The position numbers and the translations under genes were made by a program. The notes under the pieces are model-generated. The model was not told the origin of the DNA, did no database searches, and was given only the letters and a program-made list of their open reading frames with translations. A stretch of DNA of 64,000 bases. It comes from Pseudotabrizicola algicola. GTDB taxonomy: Bacteria > Pseudomonadota > Alphaproteobacteria > Rhodobacterales > Rhodobacteraceae. Below are positions 8,009 through 17,118 of this stretch, piece after piece. The stretch spans positions 62,001 through 126,000 of the forward strand of contig NZ_JAAIKE010000005.1 in NCBI RefSeq assembly GCF_010915705.1. The letters run 5' to 3'. Position 1 is the first letter of the stretch; every line of letters starts with the position of its first letter.

Positions 8009-9016
8009 ATGATCCGTCCCGCCCTGTCCGGCTTTTTCACCGCCCTCTTGCTGACCCATGCGGCCCATGCCGAAACAGCCATGCCGTTTGCTCTGGACTG
8101 GAAGTTCGAGGGGCCTGCTGCTCCCTATTTCGTCGCACTCGACAAGGGTTATTTCGCTGCCGAGGGTCTGAGCGTGGAGATCACCGAAGGCGCGGGCTCG
8201 CTCGACGCCATTCCGAAAGTGGCCACTGGGGCCTTTCCGGTCGGCTTTGCCGATATCAACAGCCTGATGAAGTTCCTCGACCAGAACCCTGGTGCCCCCG
8301 TGGTCGCCGCGATGATGGTCTATGACAAACCGCCCTTCGCCGTGGTCGGCCGCAAATCGCTCGGCGTCAGCGCGCCGGCCGATCTGGCGGGCAAGGTGCT
8401 GGGCGCGCCGCCGCCCGACGGCGCCTGGGCACAGTTCCCGATCTTCGCCGCCGAGAACGGCATCGACATGGCCGCGCTCACCGTCGAACCCGTCGGCTTT
8501 CCGGTGCGCGAGCCGATGCTCGCCGAAGGCAAGGTCGCCGCTGTCACCGGCTTCAGCTTCACCTCCAGCCTCAACGTCAAGCGCCTCGGCGTGCCCGAAG
8601 ATGACATCTCGGTCATCCTGATGGCCGATCACGGCGTTGCGCTCTACGGCAATGCGGTGATCGTGAACACCGACTTCGCCGCCGCCAATCCCGAGGCTGT
8701 CACCGGCTTCCTGCGCGCCGTGGCCAAGGGCTGGAAAGACACCGTGGCCGACCCCGACACCGCCATCGCCAGCCTGATGTCGCGCAACCCCGCCGCCGAT
8801 CCCGCGCTGGAGACCGAGCGTCTGGCGCTGTCGATCCGCGACAACGTGATGACCGACTGGGTCATGGCCAATGGCATGGGCAACATCGACCCCGCGCGCA
8901 TGGAAAAGGCGATCGAGCAGACAAAATCGGTCTATACCTTCACCAATGCGCCTGATGCGGCCCTGTATTTCAACCCCGCATGGCTGCCCACCGACGGCAG
9001 TCTGACCATGCAATAA
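8009..9016 (+). CDS. ABC transporter substrate-binding protein, NMT1/SsuA family
   Basis: 335 residues with a Sec signal peptide (hydrophobic core, likely cleavage after AHA near residue 24). The mature start, MPFALDWKFEGPAAPYFVALDKGYFAAEGL, is the classic opening of the NMT1/THI5-like and SsuA/TauA binding proteins, followed by a GFADINSL pocket segment. These periplasmic proteins deliver pyrimidine precursors of thiamine, aliphatic sulfonates, taurine or nitrate to the permease. The following ATPase and permease genes complete the transporter. The ligand is not deducible; a hydroxymethylpyrimidine-like or sulfonate ligand is plausible. Confidence 0.85.
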   Translation: MIRPALSGFFTALLLTHAAHAETAMPFALDWKFEGPAAPYFVALDKGYFAAEGLSVEITEGAGSLDAIPKVATGAFPVGFADINSLMKFLDQNPGAPVVAAMMVYDKPPFAVVGRKSLGVSAPADLAGKVLGAPPPDGAWAQFPIFAAENGIDMAALTVEPVGFPVREPMLAEGKVAAVTGFSFTSSLNVKRLGVPEDDISVILMADHGVALYGNAVIVNTDFAAANPEAVTGFLRAVAKGWKDTVADPDTAIASLMSRNPAADPALETERLALSIRDNVMTDWVMANGMGNIDPARMEKAIEQTKSVYTFTNAPDAALYFNPAWLPTDGSLTMQ

Positions 9017-9057
9017 GGCCCCGCCGCCCGAAGCATCCTTCGGGCGGCGCTCCTCTC

Positions 9058-9846
9058 ATGGCCAACCTCATCGACATCAAGGGCGTCTCCCACGCCTACC
9101 GCACCAAATCGGGCCCGCTTCCGGTGCTCGACAACCTGAATATCGCTGTGCCGGAAGGCGAATTCGCCGCTGTCGTCGGCCCCTCGGGCTGCGGCAAATC
9201 CACGCTCACACGGCTGGTCGCCGGATTGATGAAACCCGATAGCGGCGAGGTCTGGCTGCATGGCGAACGGGTGACCAGCCCGCGCAAGACGGTTGGCATG
9301 GCCTTCCAGAACCCCGTTCTGCTCGAATGGCGCACGATCGTCGATAACGTGATCCTGCCGCTGGAAATCGTGGCCCCGCGCATGCCGCAGGCGCGGCGGG
9401 TGGAACGCGCGCTGCATCTGCTCGACATGGTGGGGCTAAGCGGCTTTGAATCCAAACGCCCGAGCGAGCTTTCGGGCGGCATGCGCCAGCGCGCCAGCCT
9501 CTGCCGCGCCATCGTGCATCGGCCTGATGTGCTTATCATGGACGAACCCTTTGGCGCGCTTGACAATTTCACGCGCGAGGACCTGTGGCAGACCATGCGG
9601 GACCTGCGCGCCGCCGAACCTTTCACCTGCGTTCTCATCACCCATGACCTGCGCGAAAGCGTGTTTCTGGGCGATCAGGTCTTTGTGCTGTCAGGCCGCC
9701 CCGCCCGCACCCAGATGGTGCTCAAGGTGGACCTGCCCGCCGACCGCAAGCTCGATGTCCTCTACGAGCCGCGCGCGCAACAGATGCTGCACACCCTGCG
9801 CGACCAGATCCGCATCGCCCAAGGCCGTGACGGAGAGCTGCACTGA
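9058..9846 (+). CDS. ABC transporter ATP-binding protein (SsuB/TauB type)
   Basis: 262 residues from ATG 9058. Walker A GPSGCGKS, the signature LSGGMRQR and Walker B VLIMDEPFGALD followed by NFTREDLW are all present, as in nitrate/sulfonate/taurine and thiamine-precursor importers. It lies 41 bp behind the binding-protein gene and its stop overlaps the permease start by one base. It powers import through the permease encoded next. An unusual long C-terminal extension is absent. Confidence 0.9.
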   Translation: MANLIDIKGVSHAYRTKSGPLPVLDNLNIAVPEGEFAAVVGPSGCGKSTLTRLVAGLMKPDSGEVWLHGERVTSPRKTVGMAFQNPVLLEWRTIVDNVILPLEIVAPRMPQARRVERALHLLDMVGLSGFESKRPSELSGGMRQRASLCRAIVHRPDVLIMDEPFGALDNFTREDLWQTMRDLRAAEPFTCVLITHDLRESVFLGDQVFVLSGRPARTQMVLKVDLPADRKLDVLYEPRAQQMLHTLRDQIRIAQGRDGELH

Positions 9847-10610
9847 TGGAAACCCTGCAGAAAATCGCGGTGCCACTGGTCGCGGTCGTGCTGTTTCTGG
9901 CCGCATGGGAGGCGCTGGTCTGGGTCAACAACTGGCCCAATTACAAGATGGCCTCGCCATCCGACCTGCCGCCCGCCTTCTGGCGCTTCCGCTGGCTCTT
10001 CCTCGAAATGGGCTGGCAGACCCTGTGGCGTACCGTGCTGGGGCTGGGGCTGGCGGTGGTGGTCGGCACGCTCATCGGCATGGTGATGGGCTTTTCGCGC
10101 ATCGCGCGCGACGGTCTCTACCCGCTGCTGGTCGGCTTCAACGCCATTCCCAAGGCCACGCTGGTGCCGGTGATCTCGCTCATCTTCATCGGCCAGCACG
10201 ATTTCAACACCGTGCTGATGGCCTTTCTCATCAGCTTCTTCCCCATCGCCGTCTCGGTCGGCATCGGCCTGTCGACGCTGGAACCGGAATACCGCGACAT
10301 CCTGCGCAGCCTCGGGGCCTCGCGGCTGACGATCTTCCGCAAGATCGCCCTGCCCAAGACCCTGCCCGAGTTTTTCGGGGCGTTGAAAGTGTCGGTCACG
10401 CTGGCCTTCATCGGCACCAATCTGGTGGAAATCGTGGCTCCGCACGGGCGCGGCCTCGGCGCGCTGTTCAAATCGGGCGAGACGAACGGGGATTACCCGC
10501 TGATGTTCGCGGTGCTGATCGCGCTCGCGGCGCTTGGCATCCTGCTCTATTACGCGGTGCTGGTGCTGGAACGCATCTTCGCGGGCTGGGCCGAACGCCC
10601 GCAAGGCTGA
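9846..10610 (+). CDS. ABC transporter permease (SsuC/TauC type)
   Basis: 254 residues with about six hydrophobic segments. The EAA-type cytoplasmic loop is seen as YRDILRSLGASRLTIFRKIALP, which contacts the ATPase. The start ATG overlaps the ATPase stop (TGATG). Last gene of the three-gene importer; a strong hairpin follows at 10639-10683. The substrate is the same unknown small molecule as for the binding protein. Confidence 0.9.
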   Translation: METLQKIAVPLVAVVLFLAAWEALVWVNNWPNYKMASPSDLPPAFWRFRWLFLEMGWQTLWRTVLGLGLAVVVGTLIGMVMGFSRIARDGLYPLLVGFNAIPKATLVPVISLIFIGQHDFNTVLMAFLISFFPIAVSVGIGLSTLEPEYRDILRSLGASRLTIFRKIALPKTLPEFFGALKVSVTLAFIGTNLVEIVAPHGRGLGALFKSGETNGDYPLMFAVLIALAALGILLYYAVLVLERIFAGWAERPQG

Positions 10611-10638
10611 GCAAACCTTCCGACCGGGCGCTCGTCGC

Positions 10639-10683
10639 GCGTGACCGCCCTCCTCGCTGGCGCAGCGATGACAGCGGTCACGC
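10639..10683. terminator. Nested hairpin between converging genes
   Basis: A perfect 10-bp inverted repeat (GCGTGACCGC at 10639-10648, complement at 10674-10683) encloses a second perfect stem (TCGCTG at 10654-10659, CAGCGA at 10663-10668). It lies between the permease gene and truA, which converge, and fits a bidirectional terminator. No clear T-tract is present. Confidence 0.6.
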
Positions 10684-10717
10684 TGGAAGAGCGGATGGCA
10701 AAAGGTAGCGCGCGCCG

Positions 10718-11503
10718 TCAGCGCGCCGGCCTATCTGCAAACGGGTCGACCGGATACCCCACTCCGGTCAGATAAAGCCCCTGCGGCGGACACACAGGAC
10801 CACAGGCCGCGCGGTCCCGCGCCGCCAGCGCCTCGCCCACCTGATCCGGGCTCCAGCCCCCCGCGCCCACCCGCTCCAGCGTGCCGACGATCGAGCGCAC
10901 CTGATTGTGCAAAAAGCTGCGCGCCCGCAGCACAAAACGGTACTCGACACCGCCCGCATATGGATGCTCTGTGATCGTGATCTCGTCCAGCGTCTTTACC
11001 GGCGATTTCGCCTGACACATCGTCGAGCGGAAGGTGGTGAAATCATGCAGCCCCACCAGATGCGCCGCCCCCGCCTGCATCGCCGCAAGGTCCAGCGGAT
11101 TGAGCACCTGCCACACCCGACCCCTGTCATGCGTCACCGGCGCGCGCCGTGCCACAAGGCGGAACAGATACCGCCGCTCGGTCGCGGAAAATCGGGCATG
11201 AAAATCATCCGGCACGCGGGCCGCGTCGATCACCGCCACCGGCGCGGGCTTCATATGCCAGTTCAGCGCCTCGGACAGACGGAAGGGCGACCAGTCGCGC
11301 GCAAGGTCCACCGTCGCCACCTGTCCGGTGCCATGCACGCCGGTATCGGTGCGTCCGGCGGCGGCAATGGTATGCGGCCCCGGCTCCAGCCGCGCCAGCG
11401 CCGCCTCCACCGTGGCCTGCACCGAAGGCTGTCCGGCAGCCTGCCGTTGCCAGCCCTGGAACGGGCCGCCGTCATAGTCGATTTTCAGCGCATAGCGGGG
11501 CAT
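10718..11503 (-). CDS. truA: tRNA pseudouridine synthase A
   Basis: 261 residues, the usual length for TruA. The catalytic motif [15 protein letters not shown] has its aspartate at residue 53, and the C-terminal [15 protein letters not shown] segment is characteristic. The enzyme makes pseudouridine at positions 38-40 of the tRNA anticodon arm. Single gene, converging with the ABC importer genes; the next gene upstream (ycjX-like) is divergent. Confidence 0.95.
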   Translation of the reverse strand: MPRYALKIDYDGGPFQGWQRQAAGQPSVQATVEAALARLEPGPHTIAAAGRTDTGVHGTGQVATVDLARDWSPFRLSEALNWHMKPAPVAVIDAARVPDDFHARFSATERRYLFRLVARRAPVTHDRGRVWQVLNPLDLAAMQAGAAHLVGLHDFTTFRSTMCQAKSPVKTLDEITITEHPYAGGVEYRFVLRARSFLHNQVRSIVGTLERVGAGGWSPDQVGEALAARDRAACGPVCPPQGLYLTGVGYPVDPFADRPAR

Positions 11504-11701
11504 GGTGCCGGTCTTAGCGGATTTGGCCTGCGCTGCAAGCCCGTCCGCATTCCAAGGCGACGCCCCCCGGCGCCCCCCGGCGCGCCCCGTGCGGGGCGTA
11601 TCCGCAATGGTGCGATGCCAGGCAGCCTTCCTCTGCGCAGCCGCGGGGTCCCCCCTACCCAGCGCGCGCGGCCATGCCTATGTTGGGGACAAGCACAAGG
11701 A

Positions 11702-13120
11702 ATGTCGCAATTGGTTCTTTCCTCATTGACCGACGGGATTTCGCGCAGCGTCGGGGCGCTGGCCGGATCGGTGACCGACCTGTTCGAGCCGACCCTGCGG
11801 CTGGGCGTCACCGGCCTGTCGGGCGCGGGCAAGACCGTGTTCATCACCGCGCTGGTCGCCAATCTGCTGGATCGTGGCCGGATGCCGCAACTCGCCGCCG
11901 AGGCACAGGGCCGGATCGAGACGGTGCTGCTGCAGCCGCAACCCGACCTGACCTTGCCGCGCTTTGACTACGAGGGCCATCTGTCGGCGCTTCTGGGAAG
12001 CGAGCCGCGCTGGCCGCAATCCACCCGTGCGGTGTCAGAGTTGCGGCTGTCCTTCCGCCTGCGCCCCTCGGGGCTGCTCGGTCTGGCCGGCAGCGGGCGG
12101 CTGCATCTCGATATCGTGGACTACCCCGGCGAGTGGCTGCTGGACCTCTCGCTGCTCGACAAGGACTATCCACGCTGGTCCGCCGAGACGCTGGAACGGA
12201 TCGGTAAGCGCCCCGAGGCGGCGGCCTTTCTGGCGCTTGCCCGCGCCGAGGATGGCGCGCTGGCGCTGGACGAGCCGCGCGCGCAGTCCCTTGCGGCGGC
12301 TTTCACCGACTATCTGAACGCCGCGCGCGGCAAGGGATGGTCCGACCTGACACCGGGGCGCTTTCTGCTGCCGGGGGATCTTGCCGGATCGCCGGTGCTG
12401 ACCTTCGCGCCGCTGCCCGAACCTGCCAGCGCACCGCGCGGCAGCCTCTGGCGCGAGATGGAGCGGCGGTTCGAGGCCTACAAGGCCAAGGTGGTCAAAC
12501 CCTTCTTCCGCGACCATTTTTCCCGCATCGACCGGCAGGTGGTCCTGATGGATGTGCTGGGCGCCATCCATGCCGGTCCGCGCGCCGTCGAGGACCTGCG
12601 CCGCACGATGGCCGAGATCCTCACCGCCTTCCGCCCCGGCGCGAATGGCTGGCTCAACCGCATACTTGGCGGCAAGCGGGTGGAGAAGATCCTCTTTGCC
12701 GCCACCAAGGCCGACCATCTGCACCACCACCAGCACCCCGCCCTCACCGCGATCACCGAGGCGCTGCTTTCGGACGCCCGCCGCCGCGCCGATTTTTCCG
12801 GCGCGCGCACCGCGGCGCTCTCGCTGGCCTCAATCCGCGCCACGGTGGAGGATAGCGTGCAGCGCGACGGCGCCCCGCTCGATCTGGTGCGGGGACGGCT
12901 GCAAGGCACCGGCAAACAGGCGGCGATGTATGCAGGCGATCTGCCAACCGACCCCGCCCGCATCCTCGCCCCCGCGCGCGAAGGGGCCGAGCGCTGGCTG
13001 GACGCCGATTTCGCGCTGATGGGCTTCGCCCCCGCCCGCATGACGCTTAAGCCCGGCGAAGGCCCGCCCCATATCCGGCTGGACCGCGCCGCCGAATTCC
13101 TGATCGGAGACCGGCTGTGA
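11702..13120 (+). CDS. ycjX: YcjX-like P-loop GTPase-type protein
   Basis: 472 residues from ATG 11702, preceded by AAGGA. The P-loop is GLSGAGKT near residue 40, followed by a switch-like DIVDYPGEWLLDL segment. The C-terminal part (RVEKILFAATKADHLHHHQHPAL) supplies the base-specificity-type TKAD motif. In enterobacteria ycjX is paired with ycjF and induced by envelope or heat stress; the biochemical role is not established. Here the same pair is kept, with the stop overlapping the GTG start of the next gene. Confidence 0.85.
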   Translation: MSQLVLSSLTDGISRSVGALAGSVTDLFEPTLRLGVTGLSGAGKTVFITALVANLLDRGRMPQLAAEAQGRIETVLLQPQPDLTLPRFDYEGHLSALLGSEPRWPQSTRAVSELRLSFRLRPSGLLGLAGSGRLHLDIVDYPGEWLLDLSLLDKDYPRWSAETLERIGKRPEAAAFLALARAEDGALALDEPRAQSLAAAFTDYLNAARGKGWSDLTPGRFLLPGDLAGSPVLTFAPLPEPASAPRGSLWREMERRFEAYKAKVVKPFFRDHFSRIDRQVVLMDVLGAIHAGPRAVEDLRRTMAEILTAFRPGANGWLNRILGGKRVEKILFAATKADHLHHHQHPALTAITEALLSDARRRADFSGARTAALSLASIRATVEDSVQRDGAPLDLVRGRLQGTGKQAAMYAGDLPTDPARILAPAREGAERWLDADFALMGFAPARMTLKPGEGPPHIRLDRAAEFLIGDRL

Positions 13121-14109
13121 CCGACCTGCCCCCGCCGCGCAAACCGCTGCTTCTGGAACTCGAGGACGAGGCAGACCCCGCCGCCGCTGCTCCGGTGCCG
13201 GATGATCTGCCGCAAGGGCAGGCCATGCAGCTTGCCGCCCGCCTGCGTGCGCCCCGCTCGCGGCTCGCACGCTTTGCCCTCTGGACCTTCGGAGCCTTCT
13301 TCACCTTCGCGCTCTCGGTCGCCGCCTACGACTTCGTGACGGGGCTTTTCGCCCGCAATGCGCTTCTGGGCTGGGTGGCGGGGGTGCTGCTGGTGCTGGC
13401 GCTGCTCGCGGCCGTGTTGCTGGCGGGGCGCGAATGGTCCGCCTACCTGCGGCTGATGCGGCTCGACCAGTTGCGACAGGCCGCCGTCACCGCCCGCCAG
13501 ACCGCCGACCTCAAGGCCGCGCGCCGCAGCGTGTCCGCACTCGTCTCGCTCTATGCCGCCCGCCCCGACACCGCCTGGGGCCGGGCGCGTCTGGCCGAGC
13601 GAGAGGCCGAGGTGCTGGACGCCGACGCGCTCCTGTCTCTGGCCGAGACGGAACTCCTCCCCCCCCTCGATGCCCGCGCCCGCGCCGAAGTCGAGGCGGC
13701 CGCGCGGCAGGTGGCGATGGTGACCGCGCTGGTGCCGCTGGCGCTGGCCGATGTGGCGACCGCGCTGGTGGCCAACCTGCGGATGATCCGGCGGATCGCG
13801 GAAATCTACGGCGGACGCTCGGGCGCGCTCGGGTCATGGGGCCTCCTGCGCCGCGTCTTTGCCTCGCTCGTCGCTGCCGGAGCCCTTGCCCTCACGGATG
13901 ACCTCATCGGGACGGTTGCAGGGGGCGGGGTCCTGTCCAAACTCTCGCGCCGCTTTGGCGAAGGCGTGGTCAATGGCGCGCTGACCGCCCGTGTCGGCCT
14001 TGCCGCCATCGACCTCTGCCGCCCGATGCCCTTCGTGGCGGTCGCCCGCCCCTCGACCTCGGGCACCGTCAGCCGCGCCCTTGCCGGACTGGTGCCGCGC
14101 AAGGCCTGA
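13117..14109 (+). CDS. ycjF: YcjF-like membrane protein (TIGR01620 family)
   Basis: 330 residues from GTG 13117, overlapping the ycjX-like stop. An acidic N-terminus (LLLELEDEADP) is followed by two membrane segments near residues 50-75 and 82-107, then a long helical region and a C-terminal part rich in small residues with two more hydrophobic stretches. This fits the TIGR01620/YcjF family, which is co-encoded with YcjX. The protein probably tethers or partners YcjX at the inner membrane; function is otherwise unknown. Confidence 0.8.
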   Translation: MTDLPPPRKPLLLELEDEADPAAAAPVPDDLPQGQAMQLAARLRAPRSRLARFALWTFGAFFTFALSVAAYDFVTGLFARNALLGWVAGVLLVLALLAAVLLAGREWSAYLRLMRLDQLRQAAVTARQTADLKAARRSVSALVSLYAARPDTAWGRARLAEREAEVLDADALLSLAETELLPPLDARARAEVEAAARQVAMVTALVPLALADVATALVANLRMIRRIAEIYGGRSGALGSWGLLRRVFASLVAAGALALTDDLIGTVAGGGVLSKLSRRFGEGVVNGALTARVGLAAIDLCRPMPFVAVARPSTSGTVSRALAGLVPRKA

Positions 14110-14149
14110 CAGGCGGCGCCCGGCCCCTGCGGTCGGACGCCTCCGGCGG

Positions 14150-14210
14150 GAGTATTTGGAAAGCAGCAATGCAAGGCGCGCGCTCAGGCTTTGCTGCTTT
14201 CCAAATACTC
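14150..14210. repeat. Perfect 20-bp inverted repeat between converging genes
   Basis: Arms 14150-14169 and 14191-14210 are perfect complements (GAGTATTTGGAAAGC...), separated by 21 bases. The sequence just before it, CCTCCGGCGGGAGTATTT, is of a type I remember as common between genes in Rhodobacter-like genomes. It probably works as a bidirectional terminator between the ycjF-like gene and the ABC permease, and may be a dispersed repeat. Confidence 0.7.
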
Positions 14211-14231
14211 AAAGGCCACAGGCGCCGCGCC

Positions 14232-15029
14232 CTAACGCTCTGACCGCGACCGCAGCCGCGTCTCGATCCGCCGCAAAATCAGGCTCAACCCGATCGTCAT
14301 GGTCAGATAGATCAGGGCGGCGACGTTATAGGTCTCGAAATAGCGGAAATTGCCCGCCGCCGTCACCTTGGCAAGCTGCGCCACATCGGTGACGCCCAGC
14401 ACCGAGACGAGCGAGCTGTCCTTCACCATCGCCACGAAATCATTGCCGAGCGGCGGCAGGATCAGCCGGATGGCCTGCGGGAACACGATGTGGCGAAAGC
14501 GCTGCCAGCCCGACAGGCCAAGCGCCTGCGCGGCCTCGATCTGGCCACGCGGCACGGCCTGCAGGCCCGCGCGGAAGATCTCGGCGAGGAATGCGGAATA
14601 GGCCAGCATCAGGGCGATCACCGCCCGCGCGATCAACGGAAAATCGCGGGTGCGCCACGGCGCAAATCCCAGCGGTTCCAGCAGCGCGTTGACGCCCGTC
14701 ACCAGCAGCGGTGCGAGCACGAAGGCGACATAGAGCAGCAGCACGATGATGGGGATGCCGCGCATGATTTCGATATAGAGCCGCGCCAGCTGCCGCAGCA
14801 GGAGAAAACGCGACAGGCCCATCACCGCAAGGCCAAGCCCGATCAGACAGGCCCCCAGATAGGCCACGACCGCGACAAGAAGGGTCACGCGGATGCCCTT
14901 GGCCAGGGTGTTCAGCACCGCACCATAGACCGGATTGGCAAGCACCTGCCAGAACAGGACCGCGCCGATGGTCACAAGGACCACCAGCCACCATGGAAAA
15001 TCCTTGTCGGGGGACGTCTTGGGGATCAT
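14232..15029 (-). CDS. Polar amino-acid ABC transporter permease (HisM/GlnP family)
   Basis: 265 residues with several membrane segments and the conserved loop AAQALGLSGWQRFRHIVFPQA, the EAA motif of the polar amino-acid uptake family. It follows the binding-protein gene after 54 bp. The family usually works with an ATPase encoded next door, yet none is in this stretch, so this transporter probably borrows a subunit encoded elsewhere. Only one permease gene is present, suggesting a homodimer. Confidence 0.9.
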   Translation of the reverse strand: MIPKTSPDKDFPWWLVVLVTIGAVLFWQVLANPVYGAVLNTLAKGIRVTLLVAVVAYLGACLIGLGLAVMGLSRFLLLRQLARLYIEIMRGIPIIVLLLYVAFVLAPLLVTGVNALLEPLGFAPWRTRDFPLIARAVIALMLAYSAFLAEIFRAGLQAVPRGQIEAAQALGLSGWQRFRHIVFPQAIRLILPPLGNDFVAMVKDSSLVSVLGVTDVAQLAKVTAAGNFRYFETYNVAALIYLTMTIGLSLILRRIETRLRSRSER

Positions 15030-15083
15030 GGGCTGCCTGACAGAACGGGGCCCCGGCGCATGTGCCCGCCGGGGCCGCGCGCC

Positions 15084-15866
15084 TTACTGGCCCATCTTGT
15101 AGTCAAGGAACCACTTGGTATTGAGCGCCTCCAGCGTGCCATCCGCCTCCAGCGCCGCGATGCCGGCATTGATCGGGGCCACCAGATCCGAGCCCTTGGG
15201 GAAGATGAAGCCGAAATCCTCGGTCCCCAGCATGTCACCCACGATCTTGAGCCCGCCATTCGACGCCTCGACATAGCCCGCGCCCGCCGTGCCATCGGTC
15301 AGCACCAGATCGACATCGCCCGCCCGCAGCGCCTCGACCGTGGCCCCGAAGGTTTCGAACAGCTTGATGCGCGGATTGGCCTCGTTGCCATCGAGCACCT
15401 CGTAGACGCCCACGTAGAAGGGCGTGGTGCCGGGCTGCGCCGCCATCAGCAGGTTAGGGTCTGCCGCGAACCCCGCCGCGTCGCTGAACCGCGTCTCGTC
15501 GCCGCGCACCATCATCACCATCTGGCTGGTCATGTAGCTGTCCGAAAAATCGACCTTCTCCTTGCGGTCGTCGCGGATGGTGATTCCGGTCATGCCAAGG
15601 TCGAACTGCCCCTCCGACACCGCCGCGATCATCGCATCCCAGGAAATCGTCTCGTATTTCACGGTGAAGTTCAGCCGCTCGGCAAGCTCCGCCATCGCGT
15701 CATATTCCCAGCCCACCGCCGCGCCCGAGGCATCGATGAACTGCAGCGGCGGATAGGCGTTTTCCGTAACCACCACGATCTCGCGCCCCCCCAGATCGGG
15801 CAGATCCTGCGCCAGGCTGGCGGTGGCACTCAGGGCAAGGGCAGCAAGGGCAAGGGTCGGTTTCAT
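15084..15866 (-). CDS. Amino-acid ABC transporter substrate-binding protein (SBP_bac_3)
   Basis: 260 residues with a signal peptide cleaved near SLA-QD (about residue 19). The mature part shows NAYPPLQFIDASG, WEYDAMAELAERL and the family signature FDLGMTGITIRDDRKEKVDFS. This family binds polar amino acids or opines. The gene is first of a two-gene minus-strand unit with the permease. Which amino acid is bound cannot be told. Confidence 0.9.
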   Translation of the reverse strand: MKPTLALAALALSATASLAQDLPDLGGREIVVVTENAYPPLQFIDASGAAVGWEYDAMAELAERLNFTVKYETISWDAMIAAVSEGQFDLGMTGITIRDDRKEKVDFSDSYMTSQMVMMVRGDETRFSDAAGFAADPNLLMAAQPGTTPFYVGVYEVLDGNEANPRIKLFETFGATVEALRAGDVDLVLTDGTAGAGYVEASNGGLKIVGDMLGTEDFGFIFPKGSDLVAPINAGIAALEADGTLEALNTKWFLDYKMGQ

Positions 15867-16018
15867 GGGTCAGGCTCCCGGTTGGACTTTGATCACAAGA
15901 CTATGGCGGCGGTCACCGCCCTCGGCAAGGGCAGGCCCGCCCAAGACGGGCGGGAAATGCCGCCCGCCCGAAAAACGATCGCCGCCGGTGGCCACGGTCC
16001 GTGGCAACGCCGCCGAGC

Positions 16019-16035
16019 GGGGGCTCGATGCCCCC
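16019..16035. terminator. Short GC hairpin downstream of the MoeB-like gene
   Basis: GGGGGC (16019-16024) and GCCCCC (16030-16035) form a perfect 6-bp stem with a 5-base loop, 33 bp beyond the stop of the MoeB-like gene. Another GC-rich dyad, CCCGCC...GGCGGG, lies at about 15927-15951. The 201-bp gap must also hold the promoter of the binding-protein gene. Confidence 0.45.
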
Positions 16036-16067
16036 CGAGGCGGCCCCCATCAGGCCCGCCCCTCCGC

Positions 16068-17105
16068 TCAACCACCGCCACCGCAGGCCGCGCAACCGGC
16101 GCGAGGCTTTACGCCGATCACCCGCGTTTCGGCATAAAGCGCGTCATGGATCACCAGCCGCCCGCGCAAACCCTCGCCCGCCCCCGTCAGCAGCTTGATC
16201 GCCTCCATCGCCATCATCGCGCCGATCACCCCGGGCAGGGGCGCCGCCACCCCGGCCTCGGCGCAGGTTGGCACCATCCCGGGCGCGGGGCGCTGCGGAA
16301 AGACGCATTCGAAACACGGCCCCCCCCGCGCCGGATCATAGACGCTGATCTGCCCTTCCCATTGCGTGATCGCCGCCGCGATCAGGGGCTTGCCCGCCGC
16401 CGCGCAGACGCGGTTCACCAGATAGCGTGTGTCGAAATTGTCGGTGCCGTCCAGCACCAGATCGTAGTCGGCCACCAGATCGGCCACAACGCTCTCGTCC
16501 AGCCGCCGCCTGTAGGGGCGCACCTCGATGAACGGGTTCAGTGCCTTCATCGCGATCTCGGCGGAAAACACCTTGGGCATCCCGATCCGCGCATCGGCAT
16601 GGATGATCTGGCGTTGCAGGTTCGACCCTTCCACCACATCGTCATCGATGACGCCGATCACGCCCACCCCGCTTGCCGCCAGATACAGCAGCGCCGGACT
16701 GCCGAGGCCCCCTGCCCCCACCACCAGCACCCGCGCCGATTTCAGGCTTTTCTGCCCCGGCCCGCCGATCTCGCGCAGCAGGATGTGGCGCGCATAGCGC
16801 TCGCGCTCCACCGCCGAGAATGTCCCCGGACGGGCCGCAGCCCCGGCGGCGGGCGGGGCCACCCGCCGCCGCAATCGCGACAGCCCCGCGCGGTAGACCA
16901 TGATAACCGCCGCCAGCGCCCCCAGCAGGAACCAGCCGCGCAGATCGCCTCCGACAAAAGCCCCCAGTTCCGGCGGCATATAGGGCGCATGCGCCAGCAG
17001 CAGCACCAGAAGCCAGCCCCAGGCCGCCAGCCAGACCCAGCGCGCCGCCCAGCCCAGCCAGCGCCCCGCGCCAAACAGGACAAGAAATCCCAGAAGCCCG
17101 ATCAT
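16068..17105 (-). CDS. Membrane-anchored MoeB/ThiF-family adenylyltransferase
   Basis: 345 residues from ATG 17105. The first ~75 residues are unusual: about three hydrophobic segments (IGLLGFLVLFGAG, WVWLAAWGWLLVLLLAHA, GWFLLGALAAVIMVY). The E1-like domain follows, with RYARHILLREIGGPGQ, the nucleotide loop VVGAGGLGSP, the catalytic-type DGTDNFDTRY, CFEC and CAAC zinc pairs, and TCAEAGVAAPLPGVIGAMMA. The family adenylates the C-terminal glycine of MoaD or ThiS for sulfur transfer in molybdopterin or thiamine synthesis. No rhodanese domain is attached. It lies 13 bp behind dut in a minus-strand run with coaBC. Confidence 0.85.
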   Translation of the reverse strand: MIGLLGFLVLFGAGRWLGWAARWVWLAAWGWLLVLLLAHAPYMPPELGAFVGGDLRGWFLLGALAAVIMVYRAGLSRLRRRVAPPAAGAAARPGTFSAVERERYARHILLREIGGPGQKSLKSARVLVVGAGGLGSPALLYLAASGVGVIGVIDDDVVEGSNLQRQIIHADARIGMPKVFSAEIAMKALNPFIEVRPYRRRLDESVVADLVADYDLVLDGTDNFDTRYLVNRVCAAAGKPLIAAAITQWEGQISVYDPARGGPCFECVFPQRPAPGMVPTCAEAGVAAPLPGVIGAMMAMEAIKLLTGAGEGLRGRLVIHDALYAETRVIGVKPRAGCAACGGGG

Positions 17106-17118
17106 GCGCCGCCGCCCG

